Shown in pieces: positions 59,131 to 64,000 of a stretch of DNA of 64,000 bases (position 1 is its first letter; each line of letters begins with the position of its first letter). The translations under genes were made by a program, and so were the position numbers. This stretch comes from Varroa destructor. Its lineage: Eukaryota > Arthropoda > Arachnida > Mesostigmata > Varroidae. The notes beneath the pieces were generated by a model, which was given only the letters and a program-made list of their open reading frames with translations, had not been told where the DNA came from and did not search any database. The stretch lies in contig NW_019211455.1 in NCBI RefSeq assembly GCF_002443255.2, positions 33,321,778-33,385,777 on the forward strand, written 5' to 3'.

Positions 59131-59571
59131 CTAACTTCGTCTACGTGCACGATAACTTACTGGACTATAGCTCGCCGACAAAATCTGCTGAAAATCTGTA
59201 CCGCCCTTGTTAGGGGACATAATATTTATCTGGCCAATATGTATTTTCGGTATCAAATCCTTTTGATCGCTGCAACAATGTCTTTGCGCACAAGTCAATG
59301 AACATAGACTATTTTCAGTTAATGCACCACTTCGAATCGAAAGAGCCGGACCAACCATGTTACCCACTTCTCAGTGCCAACACGATTTATTCAGTGCCCA
59401 ACGTCCCAAGTGGGTGATCAATAGCCTGGCCAATTGGCAAAGATGTCCACCAAAAATCATGATTTTTTTATGGATTCGGCAGAAGTTTCGAAAGACTGCA
59501 AACAGACCCAGCGATTGCTTAGTGGACGAAACGAACGTGAGAATTTTTGTACATTTTTTGGAATAATTCAT
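59131..59571 (-). mobile_element. Ty3/gypsy RT tail and RNase H remnant I
   Basis: Two adjacent minus frames in order. At 59371-59571, TKQSLGLFAVFRNFCRIHKK matches k-L-sFlgl-NfyR-fI, then LCQLARLLITHLGRWALN for the pL--L----W block. At 59131-59367, GGTDFQQILSASYSPVSYRA matches giG-iL-Q----PVsY-SR-L. Plus-strand frames over the same bases (59023-59301, 59357-59566, 59434-59805) have no motif and are read as shadows. Confidence 0.6.
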
Positions 59572-59685
59572 TCGCCACCAAACGCACTAAGAGCCTTCGC
59601 TCGGAATGATATTTTAAACAATGTGCTACTATTCTCGTATCAGAATCGTCTAAAGAAACAGTTCAGCAAGTGGAACTCTTTTTAC

Positions 59686-59698
59686 TTTTTTTTTTTTT
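59686..59698 (+). repeat. Poly(T) run of 13
   Basis: Thirteen consecutive T, preceded by TTTTTAC as at the 43.4-kb run. Confidence 0.9.
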
Positions 59699-61522
59699 AC
59701 TTACTCTGGAAAACAAGTGAAAATTTGTTGTTTGCGACGTTGTCGCGAACAGAGAATCGCAGCAATTCGTCAAGGGATCAGTATCGTAACTTAAAGATGT
59801 CTTAGCTTCTCTTCATCGGCTATTCAAGTTTGCCAGCAGAGCCGACCCTTTATTAGAAAGATGAAGGATGAGATGCTCTCAGATCCCGACCCCTTTTAGA
59901 GCCGTTATCTTCCTTCTTTGCTCAACAATGCGATTGATTACGTCTATGATACCCTATTTTACTGAAATGACTCAGTAGTTGGAAAGCACCACTTGACGAA
60001 AATGATCTTGCGCTATTCAATTTGTGTGATCCTGTCGATGATCACGACTTTTTTAAGCAAATGTAAATACACTACCAACGATATTGATAATGTGCAACAA
60101 CATGCGCATTACTCTGTCCTCGAAGAAAGATTGTTTTCGAAGGACTACTAACCGCACATCAATCGTTCTCCAACAGCTTCAACACTTAACAGAACATACG
60201 TAGAGTATAATGACGCAATTTCCCTTATTAATTCAAGTTTCATCCTGATTTGGGTACCTGTACACTAACTTCAGCCTTTGACATGCACCTGAAGAAGGCA
60301 GAGACATGTCAGCTGCGATACTGGGCTTATTTCTTTCTTATATTGCACGTTCATTCTTGCTATTCTCTCTCTCTGTCTCGGTTACATTGTGCATTGGATA
60401 GGGGTGTAGTGTCAACGGCATCGAATAGAGCCTTACTACAAAAAGGTGCTACTACAAAAGCCACTCGTAGTGTCGAACGATTGATAAGCCGTTTTTCTTT
60501 TTACTCCAGGTTTTCCAAAATTCGCTGCAATGTGTTAAAGAAATAAAGCTATTCGTACGAACAGCACATTAAGCCTCTTCTCAGATTTGCGTGCTGTTTT
60601 TTATCGACAATCCCAAGCCCAACTTGAAGAGCGAGATTAGTCGAACGTCTAAACTGTTAAGGAACTCTTTCCCTTCTGATTTTCCACTCGAACCGATGCT
60701 TCTCTACTCAGAAGAAGGCCGTCAGGCTTCTGTACGATTTTTAATGCAGAGCCCTCTGCTAGCGAGTCTCGGGTCAAAATGGGGTCTGACTTACTAGGTG
60801 TAGATTTCGGCCGAAACGGAAGAGGTGGTAGGAATGTTCCTATGGCATCTCAGAAGTGCCTCTTTCTTTTTGTTCTGTTTATATTGCTGTATTGAGCTAT
60901 GCTTATCTAGATGTTTGTAATCAGCGTGTTTGTAAACCTGTATATGATTTTTGTGTTTCAAATCGTGTAGAAGCCTGCCTGAAACCACTGATTTCTGCAG
61001 TACCCCGTCTCCCGGCGGTAGAAGGGCAACGAAAAAGAAGGTGAAAGCACTATCAATGAATGGACTGAAGACACTTGCGAAAATTGTAGATTAAAATCCA
61101 GGTTTAACTTAATTGGTCCACCAAATTCAAAAAAAGGAATGTACGGCGAACAGTTTTATATATCCTAGGTACGAAAATATTTTGCAAATTATCGTCTAAG
61201 TGTTTACGAAGCATTTTATGTGCTACACATATCTTACGCCAATGTATACGACGGTTAGCGCTTCAAACACCTAAACGATCCAGTTATATACGAATCACAG
61301 CTTTTTCGAGACATAATACAGAAAATAATTGTGTCTATATACAGATATAGCATTCATTTACGTTGACTTGGTTTTGAATCCCTGTTCGCCCGCTTTGCGG
61401 AATCAACCAACAGGCTTCTCGATTTCATCCTAAGTTGCGTTTTCCATACAATTTATTACTTCCTTGAGATTGGCAACTTGGTGTCTCTCAGTGAGCAATA
61501 TCACTCTTGGCACGGAAAACTG

Positions 61523-61526
<4 letters not shown>

Positions 61527-61562
<36 letters not shown>
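61527..61562. repeat. (TA)18 microsatellite
   Basis: Eighteen uninterrupted TA units, the longest simple repeat in the window. Confidence 0.97.
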
Positions 61563-61566
<4 letters not shown>

Positions 61567-61989
61567 TGATATTTTTTTAGAAGAAGGATATATAATGATA
61601 TTTTTTTTCTAGCGAAACGTAACTACGCTACATCTTTCTACGTGGAAAATGATTACACCCATGTTGCTATTATTTTTTGGGTTACTTAGAAGGGCTTCGA
61701 TTTTAAAAATATTTTGGTTAAATATGGGACGTCGATTTATAAGCGGAGTAGATAGTAAAATGCCTAAAACCGTTTGAATACATACAAGTTTGTAACTATG
61801 CTTGCAACTTTCGAATCAACTTAGCATAGTAAATAACATAGCTAGCCACAATTCCTTTCATGTTAAGACCATAAAAACAGAGTAATTACCACTCCCTTGA
61901 GGACATTGATACGTTTTTGATAAATGTGCGGAATAATTACCTATTATTACCAGAACAGTAATCTATAGTGTAAAGTTTTTTGATATAGT

Positions 61990-62346
61990 CTAGCATAGTA
62001 AGTTAATATCGACACTTCTGCCATATAGATGCAGAAACGTAGCGTGCTTATAACGTGTATATGCGAAATGGCGAGCTAATGCTACTACTGCTATTCTGCT
62101 GCTGCTGCTGCTGCTGCTGCTGGTAAAAAATCTTATTGTGTGAGTCAAAGACATATACATTGAACTACGAACGGGCTTCACCAGCTGTTTTAATGAATGA
62201 AAGTATGTAGATGTTAAACATAATATTGTACATATACTAGCAGGTAGTCTCCTCGTTCCGCGGACATCTATCCGAACGCGTGATGTCCACGATAAAATAT
62301 TCCTACTCATGGACGGAAGCTTTTGTGTGTCACAGAATGGGTACAC
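61990..62346 (-). pseudogene. Possible gypsy integrase core fragment
   Basis: WTSRVRIDVRGTRRLPASIC then TILCLTSTYFHSLKQLVKPV resembles W-rV-iDl-Gp-lp-S-----iL---d-fs--~--~Pv, with an aspartate in the D1 position. A (CTG)9 repeat then encodes a serine run, after which nothing fits. One block only, so this is tentative. Confidence 0.35.
62096..62122 (+). repeat. (CTG)9 microsatellite
   Basis: Nine CTG units, with imperfect CTA/CTG units just upstream (62081-62095). Confidence 0.95.
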
Positions 62347-63825
62347 TCAACGTATCTTTAAGGAAGGCTCAGCGTAAATACTCTGTTTATATCAATAATT
62401 TCGTGAAGATTTACATAGTAACATTGTACGTGTGTAAGTTGTCACCTTTTCTCAATGCGTATGTGCATATATATGCTGCTGGTATGGGCGACATAAGTTC
62501 TATTCTTCATTTATTTATTTCTTATTTGTCATTATTAAGTTTTATAGATTTGAATTTCAAGTACGTTTGCGGTTACACTTAGGCCAGTCTATGATCATAG
62601 TATGTAGATCAACTCGAAAGCTTTGTCATGTAACAAGATAAAGGCAATCTGTGAGAAAACATACCTACCACCTAAATGTAGGTTACCTATGATACCTCAA
62701 GTTCACACTTAAGCGTTGCACGTGCTTATTACAGAGTCGAGAATTTGGTTAAAAGGGACTAAGACAGTAAAATTTTGGCAAAGCAGCTGTAGAACTGCAT
62801 TTATTGGGGTCCCGTACTAAAGTAATCACAAAACAGAATCGACTGCAAGACTTGCGTTAACGTGATGTATTTTTTCTAGCACAGATGACGTTCTGTTCAG
62901 AGAAAAAAAAATGATAGAAAAATTCGTGAACTCGTATATGATGCTGTCTACAAGCCATTAATCTGGCCGTGACAGATGTAGAACGACATAGCCGCTGAAT
63001 GACGTCCACAGATGATGATCAACGCGAACGAACGTAGCATAGCTTCTCTCTTCCTCGCTTGAGACAAGACACAGCGTCGAGATAATGACTAAAACGAACA
63101 AGCTAATAGAAATACAATGGTTCCACTAACGGCAAGCCTCCAATGTAATGTTTCACAGATTTCCCGGTAAGCCAGAATTCGCATCAGATTGACAATCTGA
63201 ACGAAAAGTTTTGCGCTAATTAACCTTTGGCGCCGCATAGAAACAGGCTACATTTTGAAAATGAACATTAGGCGTATGCGAAAAGCCTCGTCTAAATGAA
63301 AGAGGCGTCTCAATTGAGGATCCCGGCACTTTTCAAGGAGGACACCGACCACAGCTCAGCTGGAGAAATTTCGCTTGAAAACTCTACAGATCTTGCAAAC
63401 AATGCCTACATTACCTAACAGCGGTACCTGTACTTGCAGAGCGTATTTTTGAACGAATAACCTTCCTATAGATAGAAAGGTCTCATGGATCATAAATAAC
63501 AGTGGCGTTTAAGTGCCATGGTCACTCACTGGCTGCGGTCCAAGTGAGTGCTTCTATGAAATTCATGACTGAACTTTACGTATTGGTTGCTTGAATCACT
63601 TTTGCAAGGGCCACTGCAGACACGCGTGCGCTTTTTGCTGGCTAGACAGCAGTGTCCGTGGCCGTGTAAACGATTTAGATGTTACACAAAAATTCTGTTG
63701 GAAATATGTTCTTCGTTATAAGAACTTCATGCAAATTAAGCAGCTTGTCACGATACAATAATGTATCGTGTTTTAGTGTTTAGTAAGTTAAATGCGCATT
63801 ACCTTACCTTGACGGACATCCGTTC
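62347..63825. other. Unassigned DNA
   Basis: The plus frame at 62280-62582 is AT-rich and has no motif. A perfect 9-bp hairpin lies at 63749-63770. Confidence 0.35.
63749..63770. repeat. Perfect 9-bp hairpin
   Basis: CACGATACA and TGTATCGTG separated by four bases. Confidence 0.85.
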
Positions 63826-63993
63826 CATTTAGCCTTTGGCCACCACCTACAAACGGTTTAGGGAAGCACGTCGAGCTGTTGAGGGGTTCAAGAAAACGAA
63901 AGGATATATGCGGAAGAGAAAAAACTTGGCCGAGGCCGACGCATCACCCAAAGTTCCCCAAACAAACACGTCGCCAAGCAATATGTAGCTCAA
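63826..63993 (+). CDS. Short basic open frame near right edge, unassigned
   Basis: About 50 codons without stop: TYKRFREARRAVEGFKKTKG and a later KRKNLAEADASPKVPQ. The composition is strongly charged and helix-prone, then proline/serine-rich, unlike the AT-driven frames nearby. No ATG at its 5' end; the first internal ATG is at the GYM residue. It could be part of a gag-like protein or an exon. No family recognised. Confidence 0.2.
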
Positions 63994-64000
63994 GCATTTA

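Larger units (their letters stand above)
59572..61989. other. Unassigned DNA
   Basis: Open frames at 60250-60546 (+), 60591-60797 (+) and 60794-60988 (-) have no recognised motif. A (TA)18 microsatellite is at 61527-61562. Confidence 0.35.

Noticed and set aside
1..64000. CRISPR arrays, bacterial operons, ribosome-binding sites, phage attachment sites
   Set aside because: No regularly spaced direct repeats, no dense gene strings, and eukaryotic-type transposons throughout.

Overview
The window looks like non-genic DNA from a metazoan nuclear genome, most plausibly an arthropod. Coding density is very low, base composition is AT-rich, and microsatellites are present: (TA)18, (TTG)8, (CTG)9. 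There are no operons, rRNA or tRNA genes, CRISPR arrays or bacterial features. I found no intact host gene. What I recognise are decayed transposable elements: many Ty3/gypsy pol fragments, two BEL/Pao fragments, one Ty1/copia series, two or three LINE reverse-transcriptase fragments and one mariner-like fragment. The mix fits an invertebrate. CpG dinucleotides look common by eye, which argues against heavy germline methylation. The species cannot be named from this.

All identifications come from reading translations by eye against remembered family motifs; no search was run. Single fragments are weak evidence. The calls I trust most are those where several domains of one polyprotein lie in the right order, on one strand, at roughly normal spacing. 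Every copy has stops and frame changes, so none should make a working protein.

Layout: 0-2.9 kb, gypsy on the minus strand running off the left edge (RT, RT tail, integrase zinc domain). 8.2-10.1 kb, gypsy on plus (RT tail and RNase H through the integrase C-terminus). 11.0-14.1 kb, probable gypsy on minus. 14.8-20.6 kb, gypsy on minus (gag/protease, RT, RNase H, integrase), apparently split by a minus-strand LINE at 16.9-17.75 kb. 21.9-25.3 kb, gypsy on minus. 27.0-27.35 kb, BEL/Pao RNase H on minus. 27.8-29.0 kb, gypsy on plus, the clearest element here. 29.0-29.5 kb, mariner-like transposase on minus. 29.75-33.3 kb, gypsy on plus, RNase H and integrase separated by about 2 kb of AT-rich DNA. 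37.4-41.3 kb, BEL/Pao on plus. 42.2-43.7 kb, LINE on minus. 46.7-50.0 kb, copia on plus. 51.8-53.2 kb, gypsy on minus. 53.5-54.0 kb, gypsy integrase on plus. 57.15-57.34 kb, gypsy integrase on plus. 59.1-59.6 kb, gypsy RT/RNase H on minus. 62.0-62.35 kb, possible gypsy integrase on minus.

The most notable larger pattern is that every recognised fragment between about 11.0 and 27.35 kb lies on the minus strand. A one-orientation array of old Ty3 copies is the architecture of unistrand piRNA clusters such as flamenco. That is a hypothesis only, and small-RNA data would test it directly.
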